20,518 nucleotides of DNA, taken from positions 524,439 to 544,956 of the forward strand of contig BFEA01000378.1 in assembly GCA_003427395.1 (NCBI GenBank), read 5' to 3'. Each line of letters begins with the position of its first letter. Position 1 is the stretch's first letter. Shown here piece after piece: positions 1 through 10,217 of the stretch. The notes beneath the pieces are model-generated. The model searched no databases, was not told the DNA's origin, and was given only the letters and a program-made list of their open reading frames with translations. A program made the position numbers and the translations under genes. The stretch is from Chara braunii. Its lineage: Eukaryota > Streptophyta > Charophyceae > Charales > Characeae.

Positions 1-956
1 GATCTTACTTAGTTGATCTGTTTTATATGTGCATGTGCTTTCCATTAGTTCTAGCCTCTCATTGTCATGTTCATGCTTGGTGTGATGTTCCGGTTGGTCT
101 TTCCTCTGTTCATGCTTGGTGTGATGTTCCGGTTGGTCTTTCCTCTATGTGCATGAGCCGTCCACTAGTTCTGGCTTCTCGCTGTCATGTTCATGCTTGA
201 TGTGATGTTTCGGATCTTACTTAGTTGACCTCTTCTCTATGTGCATGTGCTTTCCACTAGTTCTAGCTTCTCGTTGTCATGTTCATGCTTGATGTGATGT
301 CCCGGATCTTACTTAGTTGATCTCTTCTCTATGTGCATGTGCTCTCCACTAGTCGAGCACCTAATTGTCATGTTCATATGTGATGTGAGGTTCCGGATCT
401 TACTTAGTTGATCTCTTCTTTATGCGCGTGTGCTTTCCTCTAGCTTTAGCTCCTCATTGTTAAGTTCATGTTTGATGTGATGTCCCGGATCTTACGTAGT
501 TGATCTATTCTTCATATGCATATGCTTTCCTCTAGTTCTAGCTTCTCATTGACAAGTTCATGTGTTGTGATGATTCGGGATCTCACTTAGTTGATCTCTT
601 CTCTATGTGCGTGTGCTTTCCTCTAGTTCTAACTTCTTATTGTTATGTTCATATGTGTTGTGATATTCCGGATCTTACTTAGATGATCTATCCCCTATGT
701 GCATGTGCTTCCCACTAGCCTGGCCTCTCATTGTCAAGTTCATGTGTGTTGTGATGTTCCAGATCTTACTTAGATGATCTTTCCCCTATGTGCATATGCT
801 TTCCACTAGCTCTAGCCTTTCATTGTCAAGTGTGTGTGTTGTGATGTTGCGGCCCTTACTTAGTTGGTCTTCCATCTATTTGCATGTGCCTTTCAATCTT
901 TCAGTGTCAAATTCATGTGTATTATCACATTCCGGTTCATGCTTAGTTGATCTTTC
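1..956. repeat. ~91-bp satellite array, about ten units
   Basis: Units begin with a GATCTTACTTAGTTGATCT-like motif at about 1, 213, 305, 396, 488, 579, 671, 762, 852 and (degenerate) ~934, plus a divergent unit near 93, so the period is 91-92 bp. Within each unit the order is constant: ATGTGCATGTGC, then TTTCCACTAG, then a TTCTAGCTTCTC-like run, then a TTCATG...TGTGATG...CCGG end. The array starts at the window edge, so its left limit is not seen. Divergence between units makes it an old, non-homogenised satellite. No coding potential is seen in it. Confidence 0.92.
69..146. repeat. 39-bp duplication inside the satellite
   Basis: A 39-bp segment starting GTTCATGCTTGGTG and ending TCTTTCCTCT occurs at 69-107 and again, identically as far as I can read, at 108-146. 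It disturbs the 91-bp phase: the next canonical unit starts at 213. The identity of the two copies against diverged surroundings indicates a recent local duplication, for example by replication slippage. Confidence 0.85.
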
Positions 957-1018
957 TCTATAGGATGGGGGACTGGCATTTGGCTGGTACTACGAGTGAT
1001 GACTTGATTAGGATTAGA

Positions 1019-1037
1019 CATCTCTTCTCTTTCCCCT

Positions 1038-1099
<62 letters not shown>

Positions 1100-1145
1100 A
1101 TCTCTCCTTCTCTCTCCCCCCCCTCTCCACCACTCTTTCTCTCCC
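1019..1145. repeat. (CT)n microsatellite and polypyrimidine tract
   Basis: A nearly pure C/T stretch with an uninterrupted (CT)18 run at about 1043-1078, followed by interrupted CT runs and C-rich patches. Open frames across it on both strands (Ser-Leu or Arg-Glu repeats) come from the dinucleotide repeat and are not genes. It sits next to the end of the 91-bp satellite. Confidence 0.95.
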
Positions 1146-3868
1146 ATGTTCACCTTGCCTTCCTCTCTCACTTCCCCTCACTTGGCATATGACTAACCCT
1201 TCTCTCCTTGTTACAATGCCAGTGTGCGAACAAGAAAGGGGGATTAGACCTCACTTGGTGGAGAGAGAGGGCAAGGGAAGGATAGTCGGTTCCTTGTGCC
1301 ACCAAGAAGGCAAAGGAAAAGGGACATTGAAAAAGAAGGAAAAGGCGGAATCCAAGAAAGAGTATAAGTGAAAGCAAGGTCAGTTTGACTCAACCATTTT
1401 CCCGACCGCTTGGCCATGAGAAGAGGATGGGATGATTGAGTAAAGAAAAGGGAACAAAGAACAGCCAAGGAGTTTGAAAAGATAGGCGTGTGGGAAGGGC
1501 TATGTGATTGTATGGATTTTTCCTTTGTGTGGGATCGTGCAGGTGAGTGATGGCAAAGGATGCCTTGAGCGGGATAGGGCCGGAAGGAACTGGGCACCAA
1601 GTGGGAAAGGGAAGAGGGACAAAGGGGCTACGGGACCCTTGGCACAGAGCCAACCCATGGAAATGACTTTTGCACTTGAGACTTGGAGTGTAAATGAGAG
1701 TGCAATCGTACCAAGGAAAATGTGATGTTGTGTGTGCATGCATATAAGGGCCCCGAAAAGACTAAGGGGCCTACTTCAATAAGGTTGAAAGCAAATTGTG
1801 AGACTCGATGGATGAGTAGAGGCGAAGGGGAGGACGGCTTCGCCGCACCCCGATGACGCCATATAGCCACAATGCTTAGGGAAATGGTGCGCGGCCTAAG
1901 GATGACGCTTAGCCTGCGCACAAGAGAAGAGAAACACTCAAAGAATCCTTGGACTGCCTGCGTATTGGAAGGAGCAATTGCGTGAGAACACAACTATGAA
2001 TATAAAAAAAAAATCAGCGTTGCGGAATGACCAGATTACCACCTGGCGTGAGGGCTGAGCTACATCCCGAATGTCAAAGCTCTCTCGCGCAATGGCCCAC
2101 CCCCATCCATCTCAAAGCACTAGGTGGGGGTGACCCTGGGACGAACGGATCGCGCCCTGAGCATGAGCGTGGGCGGGCCGAGCCAACAGGGACCCGCAGT
2201 AGGGTCGACTAAGGCTCGAAAGTCTTCTGGGGTTTGGCCCTACAAAAATGGTGGAGATGTCGGGTATCGGGTTAAATTGACCCTCGCGATTCCGATGGGG
2301 GCGCCCAACGCATTGAACGCGTACACAACCCAAGATAAGGAAAATGGACTTGTGTTTGCTCTTTCCCTTGTGAGAAATCAAATTTGAGAGTGGTTGGGCG
2401 CATGGCATGGCCAGGCTTGGAGGTATAACATGCATGCTATGCACTTGATTAACCTTTCCCTTGTGGAATGGCTCTAGCCCTCCTTCGTCCGGTACTGGTG
2501 TTCGCCAACTCGGGGAAACCTTGGGCAAGTCGCAGGTCGACCCTTCCTCTTCGTATGAAAGAAGGGCTCCGGTTACCTGGCAGGCGGTTGGTGCTTGGCT
2601 TAGGCCATGCTCCGTTGAAAATCCCGTGGCGGAGTGATCCGACCGAACGGGTGCCCTTCTATCTTCTTCTTTGAGCCCAGTGGGCTCATGCACTTTGCAC
2701 TTTTGTTTGAAATGCTTGAAGGAACCAACATGAACAAAACGGGTCATCAAGAAGGAACAATCCTACCCTATGAAAGGACAGATAAGTGAAGAGAAAGGGA
2801 ATGAAGGGAGTTGTTAGACTCCAAGGAAAACTAGCTCACCTTTGAAGACTCTCACGAGAAGGAACCAACCACTATGTATGATAATAGGGGGACTGACACT
2901 CATTGTCCTGAGAGAAAAATGTGAGTTATGGGTAGGAAGCGTTGGGAGCACCAAGGGAAAGACACTTGTATTCTATGTGTCCCACTTGAGACTCGTCTTT
3001 GCATGACAGGCCATCGAGCTGTCGGACGAGAGTTTGTCACGCCGGTTGATTAGTAGCATTTCCGTTCGAGCGGTGACTGGCTTTTGCTCGATGATCTGCC
3101 GGACGGGGTGCGAAATCTCCTCTGGCGGGGCTTAGCCTGTTGATTGGCGGGGGGGGTACCACTGCATGCGGACAAAGACGGAGCCTCGGAGACGATTAGT
3201 AGCTTTTCGTAGCATGGTTTGGGAAAGGCTGATTCTTATCGGACCGATGGAAGTGAATGCCCGGATGACTGACTTTTGTCCCTGTACTTAGGCACACGGG
3301 GTAACCCTCGGTGTCGGTATGGATGTGCAAGAGCGGTAAGACGGGATGGGGTATTCTGGGTACAAGGAAAGGGCTAACGCCTTGTCGGAGCCTGGGTACC
3401 GCGCTCGCGACGATTGAGCTGCGCTTGAGGTATGGGATAAAACTCTACCGATAGTACCAGCGGAGAGACCATATTGGGGATGACCGGTGAGGAGATGACT
3501 GGCCCGTATGTGAGATTGCCTGATTTTTTTTATGTGTTTCCCCTCTGTAAAGATTGATTGAGATTGGATTGTTGGACGGGACATATTCTAAGTCTATCCC
3601 CCCCCTCATCTAAGTCTACACGAGTGAGAGATGATCGGAAGGAAGGAGGATAGAAGGTCAGTTGGAATGGAACCAAGAGAAAGAATGTGGGGGAATGGAT
3701 GGCCGACCGAAGGTATTATGGGAAGAAGGTACTTAGGAATGGGGAGGTAAATTAGGGAGACCTTGATGAGGGGTCTGAAATAATTCTCATCTAGGACGAG
3801 GGTTGACCTGACCAAAAGGACCGGTTGGTACTCTTTTATGAAAACAGGGGTCGGGTGCTGAAAACAAG
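1146..3868. other. Intergenic DNA without a convincing gene
   Basis: I find no protein with recognisable motifs, no tRNA or rRNA and no long tandem repeat. Short open frames on both strands overlap each other and show no family features. The longest is a minus-strand 212-codon frame at 2112-2750. From about 1200 the plus strand is clearly purine-rich, unlike the pyrimidine-rich satellite side. Homopolymer runs lie at about 2004-2013 (A) and 3523-3530 (T). If the ORFs downstream belong to an LTR element, its 5' LTR and leader would be expected here, but I could not identify an LTR end or a tRNA-complementary primer-binding site. Confidence 0.5.
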
Positions 3869-4681
3869 ATGGCGCTATGGTTGCCTTCCCTGATCTATAC
3901 CAGCGGCCCGAAAATGCCAGTAGATGTAAAGGATGGGGTATCGGTCGTCCTCCCGGAAGATGGGACGTGGACGGACCTTGAACCAGCGTATCAAACGGCA
4001 ATACTGGAAGGGGAGAACGCGTTTCTTTGGATAAAAACAGTATGGACTAATGTCAGCTTGACAAGGTTGTCACCAAGTTTAATGGATTTGGAATTCCGAG
4101 GGACAGTGGAAGCCTGGGGGTGGGTCTACTTGTCGCAAGGTGGGGAAAATGCTATGGTCATAGAGTTGGCACTCGGGAATGCGCCGGACAAGTTGTTTAG
4201 GAAGGCAAAAGTGGAGGTTGTGTGGGCTGCGTGTCAGCGGAGGGAAATGGAAATGGAAAGGATAGACGTGCGGGTGGAACTTGGGGATAGAGGGAGCATG
4301 AGGCGACCCGTCAGAACCATGCGATTTGTGCTGCCTCGCTTCCTGGTGGATGCGGTTTTCGGAACCCGAAGCAGACTAGTGCGGATATGCCAGTCCATGA
4401 TGAACCTTGGACTATACCAGTGTGCTAGGCAAGACTTCTTTCGGTTGTCGGTAGAAATGGGGACGTTTGAGGGGAACTGGGCGGACGAGCTGGTCGAGGT
4501 ACTAAATCGCCTTAGTGTAGACGATGTTTTTGTCGCTAGCTCCGTGCATTGGGGGATAGTCTATAGGAATGTGGCAGTAGGGGAGACATTTCTGGAAGGG
4601 GTGAAAGAGTTGTTCCATGACGAAGAGGACGACTTCAGTGATGAGGACGAGGATGATGAGATAGAGGACTGGGACTTCTAA
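3869..4681 (+). CDS. Paralogous orphan ORF A (270 aa, intact)
   Basis: I do not recognise this protein. It is uninterrupted from an ATG in good context (CAAGATGGC, A at -3, G at +4) to TAA. It is the first and most complete of four related ORFs. Blocks shared with B, C and D are: a strand-rich segment around residues 49-60 (ENAFLWIKTVWT); GWVYLS..G and ALG at 84-103; VELG...R..R..LPRFLVDAVFG at about 136-165; an MGTFEG..ADELVEVLNRL block at 197-215; and W.IVYR.VAVGETFLEGVKELF at 228-249. Residues 251-270 form an Asp/Glu-rich tail that the other copies lack. There is no signal peptide, membrane segment or zinc motif. The shared pattern of similarity argues that it is real coding sequence. It could be an accessory ORF of the downstream retroelement or a host gene. 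Confidence 0.75.
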   Translation: MALWLPSLIYTSGPKMPVDVKDGVSVVLPEDGTWTDLEPAYQTAILEGENAFLWIKTVWTNVSLTRLSPSLMDLEFRGTVEAWGWVYLSQGGENAMVIELALGNAPDKLFRKAKVEVVWAACQRREMEMERIDVRVELGDRGSMRRPVRTMRFVLPRFLVDAVFGTRSRLVRICQSMMNLGLYQCARQDFFRLSVEMGTFEGNWADELVEVLNRLSVDDVFVASSVHWGIVYRNVAVGETFLEGVKELFHDEEDDFSDEDEDDEIEDWDF

Positions 4682-4741
4682 GGAGGATGACTTAACTTAG
4701 GGATAGCAGGTGGCCTGGTATTGTGCAGGGAGGGGAAAAAG

Positions 4742-5521
4742 ATGACTAGAGAGGAAAGGATGATGGAATACATCTTCAAGGGGTGGGAACCAAGGCGACT
4801 CAGAGGAGGGATCAAAATGCCTATACCAACGGAAAACGAGTGGAGGGGGACCACGTGCGATTGTGTTGGGTTTGAGGTTGCCCGAGAATTATCATATGTA
4901 TGGACAGAACGGATTTGGAACCCGATAAGGGAAGAGGAAGGTTGGGACGAGATAGCAGAGGGCAAAGTGGAGTCGATCGGAACGATTGTCCTTTCCGAAG
5001 ATGGGTGGCACCTGTTTTGCACTACTTTAGCAATGGGACAGGATCCAATGTGGCTTCTAGGGGATGCAGAGGCGCGAACCCGAAAGGAAGGCAAGAGGTT
5101 CGCCAACGAGGGGTGGGACGAAGTTAGTAGCAGAGTTGTGATGGGAGGATGGAGGGAACTCAAGCCTCCATGCCTGCGCACAATGGCGTGGGTGCCCGAG
5201 TTCGTGGCCGACTGGTTCGGGGGATTCGAGCACATAGCAGACGTGGCCGACTCCATGAGGGAAGTGCACATAGAATGTGCCTGGTTGACCGAGGAATTCT
5301 TATGGATGTCCTTAAAATATGAGCCCTTCTACGGCGATAAAGCCAGTGAAGTCATCACCGTCCTGAGGATAGGTAAGTACGATCGTCTAGAGGTAGACGC
5401 GAAGGCTTGGGACGCCATAGTTAGTCGGGAGGCGGCGGTCGCGCCATCCTATGTGGTTCAATTAGAGGGACCCAAAAATCGAAACACCGCGGGGAGATCG
5501 GAGTATGAAGGATGCAGGTGA
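4742..5521 (+). CDS. Paralogous orphan ORF B (259 aa, intact)
   Basis: Function unknown. It lies 60 bp after A on the same strand and is open to a TGA. The frame extends upstream to about 4721 without ATG; the first ATG is at 4742 (alternatives at 4760 and 4763). It aligns with A, C and D: a TIVLSEDGWHLF..TLAMGQDP block matches D's YLPEVGWHLLGIGIAQG and A's VYLSQGG..ALG. VVMGGWRE matches D's VEMGGWREF. R.MAWVPEFVADWFG matches A's LPRFLVDAVFG. A C-terminal YEPFYGDKASEVITVLR...AWDAIVSREA..APSYV block matches C and D. It lacks the acidic tail of A and is rich in Trp. A GTAAGT at about 5373 resembles a splice donor, but homology to the paralogs continues through it, so I read it as one exon. Confidence 0.72.
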   Translation: MTREERMMEYIFKGWEPRRLRGGIKMPIPTENEWRGTTCDCVGFEVARELSYVWTERIWNPIREEEGWDEIAEGKVESIGTIVLSEDGWHLFCTTLAMGQDPMWLLGDAEARTRKEGKRFANEGWDEVSSRVVMGGWRELKPPCLRTMAWVPEFVADWFGGFEHIADVADSMREVHIECAWLTEEFLWMSLKYEPFYGDKASEVITVLRIGKYDRLEVDAKAWDAIVSREAAVAPSYVVQLEGPKNRNTAGRSEYEGCR

Positions 5522-5763
5522 ATCAGGATGTAGTGCAAGAAAAGGGGGCGAGTACATTAGTTAGCAGGGGATGCGAGGGGGCCGAAACAAGGAAGGTAGC
5601 AACACCAAAAGGGGAAGAAGATGTGTACTTGTATGGGACAGGGATAGTAGCAAGAACCAGTGTACGATAGGTAGGGAGTGTTGAAAGGCTAAAACACGAA
5701 AGGCATGGAATCTCGGTGGGTGCAGCAATCGGACTAAGGAAGCAGGAAAGGAGACATTGCAAG

Positions 5764-6515
5764 ATGGCCCGGCGAATGACATTTTGGGAGGATAGGCCCC
5801 GTGGGATCCTACCACCAAGAGCATCAGGGGGAAGGGTCGAAATAAGCCTGCCAGCAAGAAACGTGATAAGTAACCCGGTAATGGATTGGGTGGGGGTAGA
5901 ATTGGTGGAAGACACGGTGTACATAGTAGTAGAGCTGGAATGGCGAGCGAGAGGAGAGTTCGGGGGCATAAATTTGGAACTCCCAGGGCGCGTGCATGCG
6001 AAGGGATCCCTACACTTGTCGGCAGAAGGATGGTGAACTTTTGGGATTACCTTGGCGTCCGGGGACGACCCCGTGCGAATGTTCGAAGGAGCATGGCAAA
6101 TAACCTGGCGGGAGGGGTTGAGTTCGCGGATCCGGAACGAGATGACGTGACGGCTGAGGTAAAGGTCGCCGCAGCAGGGGTCTTTGAATTGCCAAATGAG
6201 GTCGTACGAATGAGTCTGCCACCCTATCTACTAAGACGACTGGGAGACGTAGAGCGAGTGGAGCAGGCGGTAGCTGCCATAACTAGGCTAGATTTTGACG
6301 AAGCATTAATGTATCAAGAATACTACCGGGCCTTCCTAGAGATGGGGCCTTTTGAAGACGAACAGGGGCACGAGGTGCTTTGTATACTACGAGCAGCAGT
6401 AAATACTAGGTTAGGAGTTCCGCAAATAAGTGATGAGGCTATGTGGAGAGTCATCCGGCGGGAAGTAGGTCGGGGCGCGACCTACATAGATGACCTTTAC
6501 ACGTTGTACGAATAA
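5764..6515 (+). pseudogene. Paralogous ORF C, broken by one stop and one frameshift
   Basis: Third member of the A-D family. The ATG at 5764 sits in the same context as in A (CAAGATGGC) and the protein also begins Met-Ala. The first part (to 6033) carries the MDWVGVELVEDTVYIVVELEW and LHLSAEGW blocks. An in-frame TGA at 6034 falls where B and D have His after Gly-Trp. The same frame stays family-like to about 6120 (TFGITLASGDDPVRMF), then the similarity moves to another frame ending at 6515. That frame contains ELPNEVVRMSLPPYLLRRLG, LEMGPFEDEQGHEVLCILR and MWRVIRREVGRGATYIDDLY, matching the C-terminal blocks of A and B. Two lesions suggest a pseudogene. The gap from the end of B (5522-5763) shows nothing else. 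Confidence 0.72.
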
Positions 6516-6672
6516 CCGGAGGGGGTTGCTGCTCCTGGGGATGTGGAGGGATAGTTGGGATCAGAGAAGAAGAATGAAAACATGAAGGGTAAGGGGGCAG
6601 TAGGTGGACGTTTACTAAGGATTGGCTGTAACCCTCTCTATGTGGACTATGCAGGGAATCGCCAAGGCAACA

Positions 6673-7475
6673 ATGGCAGCAACACGTGCGAATGGAACCC
6701 CAGCCCCGTGTGCGAATGGAACGTTAGCCCCGGTACCCCAGACCGCCCTGGAATAACGGCGGGCGATGGGAAGTATCCCTCCTGTCGAATTCCAACTTTC
6801 GGGGGTTCGACGCGGAATGGCGGGCCGTGACCCTAGGAAGAGACAACACCTTCATGTTGGTGGAATGTCGGTGGACGGGGATGAGACTCAACCGAGGGTA
6901 TGGGGACGATTTGTTCACCAATTTAGAGGTAACCGGGGTCCTATACCTCCCCGAGGTTGGCTGGCACTTATTGGGGATAGGGATAGCGCAAGGCCACGAG
7001 TTGGCTCCAGTTTTTCGGATGGCAGCCCGGACATTGACGCGGATAGGACAATCGGTCAGGGGTAGAAGAAACGTGGATTTGCTTACCAGGGTGGAAATGG
7101 GCGGTTGGAGGGAGTTCAGGGCACCAACCACACCGTTGAGGTGTCGAGTCCCCCGGTTTATGATAGACCTCATTTTCGGGAGCCTCACAAGGGCACAAGC
7201 GCTGGCAGACTAAGCGATAGTCTGGGTAGACCTTTTCCCCTTTCAGACCATCTGGATGTTCTTACGATGTTTCTGTGGAACATGGGCCGTTCTGGGGAAA
7301 CAGGGCCCATGAGTTACTTGAAGTCATCCATATTTTGATATTTGGGTTGCCTCGACTAGCCTGGGCGGATTACGAGCACATAATCCTAAGAGAGATCGAG
7401 ATAGGAGAGAGTTATTTAGCAGGGGTGGCTCAACTATTCGAGGAGCCTACCGAACCAGAAGGGCCACGAGGGTGA
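6673..7475 (+). pseudogene. Paralogous ORF D, broken by frameshifts
   Basis: Fourth member of the family. The start is uncertain: an ATG at 6673 begins a Met-Ala frame that stops at about 6756, and the family-like frame runs from about 6782 to the stop at 7211. That frame carries FDAEWRAVTLGRDNTFMLVE, LYLPEVGWHLLGIGIAQG, VEMGGWREF and VPRFMIDLIFG. Similarity then passes through a second frame (DHLDVLTMFLWNMG, around 7240-7290) into a third frame (GPFWGNRAHELLEVIHILIFG and EHIILREIEIGESYLAGVAQLF), ending at a TGA at 7473-7475. At least two frame changes lie at about 7210 and 7285, and a third near the N terminus. It is the most damaged copy and the one closest to gag. Confidence 0.68.
6686..6731 (+). 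repeat. 24-bp tandem duplication near the start of ORF D
   Basis: A GTGCGAATGGAAC...AGCCCC segment is present at 6686-6707 and again at 6710-6731 with a three-base difference. It gives a repeated Ala-Asn-Gly-Thr-x-Ala-Pro peptide in one frame. It probably arose by slippage and may have contributed to loss of the D reading frame. Confidence 0.75.
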
Positions 7476-7944
7476 GAATGGGACTAGCCTCCGGGATGGG
7501 CCAATAGGGCAAATTAAGTATAAATCCGCCGATGGAAATGAGGAAGGGCTTCGGACCCGGACGATCAGAAACCGCTGAAGAATGAAGGGGGGAGGGGGTA
7601 GACTCCTAATGGTTGCCGTGACCCTGAAGGTCAAAAAGGGAAATACTGCTCGGGAAACTTTCCCTAGCGGGATGCCTGACCCGGACTCCTACGCACTGGC
7701 CCAACGGGGCAAGGATCCTTTAAACGAGCCTGTGATAAAGGAAACTAAGTTACGCCCTTAGCTCGGCAGGGCAGCAGGGTCAGTCGTGGCCCCTTTTTTT
7801 TAGGCAAGCAATCAGGAAACGGAAGTAGGGAGAAGGCTATTTACCGAATAAAGATAAGCCAACGACGTCGGGAACCTAGGGAACCTAAATACCTCGCATT
7901 GCGTGTGTCCTGGGAATTCTCTGGTTTATGCAGAACTAGGAAGA
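7476..7944. other. Spacer between ORF D and gag
   Basis: No coding frame with family features is seen. It holds a CCAAT at 7501-7505 and a TATAAAT at 7519-7525, which could be promoter elements for the transcript starting ahead of gag but are too short to be decisive. There is also a GGGAAAC/TTTCCC inverted repeat near 7655 and a T run at about 7792-7800. I compared it by eye with the DNA after pol (14456-14840) and saw no LTR-like duplication. Confidence 0.4.
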
Positions 7945-10217
7945 ATGGCCACGGAGGATGAGACGGATAACCATAAGGGCGAAGGAGGACCAGGCTTAGG
8001 AGGCAGTGCCGCACAAAGCGAAGAAGAGCAGAAAGACAGAGAATCGATAAATCCGGATGGTACCAAAGGGAACCGGAAGGAAATCTCCTAAGGGGAAAGC
8101 TCGGGAAAAACCGGGGGAAGCAGGCAAGGGACTCAGGAAACCAAGGAGGGCAGGAATAAGGATAGGACAAACCCTCGGAATCCAGAGGGAGCTGTGTCGA
8201 AGAAAGTAAGGGTCACGGATGCGAGGCGCAAACTAGCAGAGATAGAAAAGAGGACCGCAGAGTACAAGGCAAGATTGATTGAGGAAATGATGACTGGGAA
8301 CGAAGAAGGCCCTCTGCACGAGGAACCGCGGGACGAGCGAAAAACCAGCCGAGGCGGAACTGGACAAGGGGATAAAGGTAGTGACCGTGGGGGAACACCG
8401 AGCAAAAGGAGGAAAGAGAGAGAGAACTCCCCGGGGGTGGAAGCAAAGAAAGCCAGAACCCACCAGCTATAGATAGTAGGGTTAGCCGTCTGCCGACCAC
8501 ACCAGCAGGAACACGAGGATGTGAAGGGCTCTGGAGCCTCAGGGAAAGAGTGTTGGGATGGTTCGATCCGGAGGGAACTGCGAAGACTAGGGAGGGACGG
8601 AAGGCCGACAAGGAATGTCCGGATAACAGTATGGCAGGCGAGGCCAGTAGCTTTGAGGGCGGCCTTAGGAAGATAGTGTCGTCCCTCGCGCGAGCACTAA
8701 ACAAAAATCAAGGCTACCTCGCGGATGCTAAGAAAAAGTTGACGTTTGACGGGGCGAACATCACGAAATTCCTGATAGATTACGAGAATCTGGCCCCGCT
8801 GTTGAAATGGACCGAAGAAGAAAAGATGGACCACCTAGGGCAGCATGTGTCTTTGAGCTTGGGAGAGGACATAATGGCCATCGTAGCCGCAAGCCGATCC
8901 TGGAAGGAAACCCGGGATGTGATGATGAAAAAGTACCTAGCAGCGGAGAAGATGGGTACAGAGGCGGACTTAGCGGCAGTCTAGAGGAAGAACTTCTCAA
9001 CGTTCAATGACTTCCTATGGGAGTTTACTCTGGTAACACTAAGGATCCCGGGAGTGATGGACCGAATAATGAGCAAATACTTCCTTAGGCAGTTCTCCGA
9101 GTTCGACAAAGATTAAATTTTATCAGCCTACCAACAGACGAGCAAGTTCGTAAACACTAGGGATGTGGATTTTAGCACCGTAACGGATCTGGCCGAAAAG
9201 ACGGTAGTGACCGAGACGCTGGCCTTGCGTAAGGAAGGGGAGGTCATAGACTTGACCGGGAGAACAGGCGACAAGGTAAAGAAGGGGATCGAAAGTCTAC
9301 ATGAACGGGTGCACGGAGTCGACAACAAGATTGGAAGGATGGGGAGCGCACTATTGGTTATGCGGGCGCAAGTATCCCGACCCCCCCTCCCTCCCCAGGA
9401 AGCCGTAGTTCCGCCGGGTGTAGCTAATCGGGGATTTGGACGGAGAGATCATGCTAACGAGCAATGCAAGTACTGCACCGCGATGGGACATTATGTACGC
9501 GCATGTCCAAAGCTCAACCATGACATATTAAAAAGGAGATGTACCAGGTCGTTAAAGGGGGAGATATTTGGACCGCAGGGAGAACAGGTGAATTGGAACT
9601 CGCCAAGAGGAATGCGGCGAGCCGTTATCATGCTCAATGGGCTAAAGATACCGATCGTAAAAGTTGAGCCGGTGGTCGATATCATTTGGGAACAACTGCG
9701 GGGTCGTGGGCCGCAGGTCAACTTCATTTTGGAAAGCGGCGGACGTGATAGGGTGAACGCGACTACTCGGCTAGGGACGGCTGGGAGAAGGATTATCCGT
9801 GACACCGTGATGGAGGAGGTTGCTGGGAGTTCCGTACCCCAGGCAGAACCTGAGGCCGGGGAACCAGACAAAGTCAATGGGAAGCCTAGGGAAGAGGAAC
9901 CCATAGATAAAGTTACCGCCGCCAAAAATAAGTTTAGGTATTAGATTCCGATCTTAACCATACCAGAGGTCGATGACACCCTTAGCAAATTGCTAGGGAC
10001 CATGGTGTCGGTGTCATTTTAGACCATGCTGCAGGCCAGCCCTAGGTTGCTTAAAGGGCTTAGACAACTGTTGACTCGGCGACGAGTAGAGATAGATGAG
10101 GACCCCGAAGCGCTGGAAGAGGAAAGGGAGTCACGTGGACTTGGAGGATCTCTAACCTGCAGAGGAGTCGCGGGGACTTGGAGGATCTCGAGAAAGCCTT
10201 TGCAAACATCCGTTTGA
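7945..10217 (+). pseudogene. gag: Gag-like region with CCHC zinc knuckle, degenerate
   Basis: The ATG at 7945 opens a charged, Gly/Glu-rich N terminus, with a TAA at 8089 and then a short coiled-coil-like segment (8210-8280, KVRVTDARRKLAEIEKRT). Coding passes to another frame near 8465. The body of the capsid-like domain follows (about 8550-9165; FDGANITKFLIDYENLA, then helical segments and LRQFSEFDKD) with a TAG at 8982 and TAA at 9114. A zinc knuckle CX2CX4HX4C lies at 9465-9506 (Cys-Lys-Tyr-Cys...His...Cys), the nucleic-acid binding motif of nucleocapsid. Two further TAG codons at 9942 and 10020 interrupt the same frame, which then runs to 10217. Family knowledge: Gag forms the virus-like particle and packages element RNA. 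At least four stops make this copy non-functional. Confidence 0.82.

Noticed and set aside
893-1192. Arg/Glu and Ser/Leu repeat frames on both strands
   Set aside because: They are translations of the (CT)n microsatellite.
1541-1549. CAGGTGAGT splice-donor-like motif
   Set aside because: There is no coding sequence before it and no partner acceptor feeding a recognisable exon.
5371-5379. AGGTAAGT splice-donor consensus inside ORF B
   Set aside because: Similarity of B to C and D continues across it in frame, so no intron is needed.
7476-7944. 5' LTR or tRNA primer-binding site before gag
   Set aside because: No sequence here is repeated after pol, and no TGG-starting tRNA-complementary stretch was recognised.
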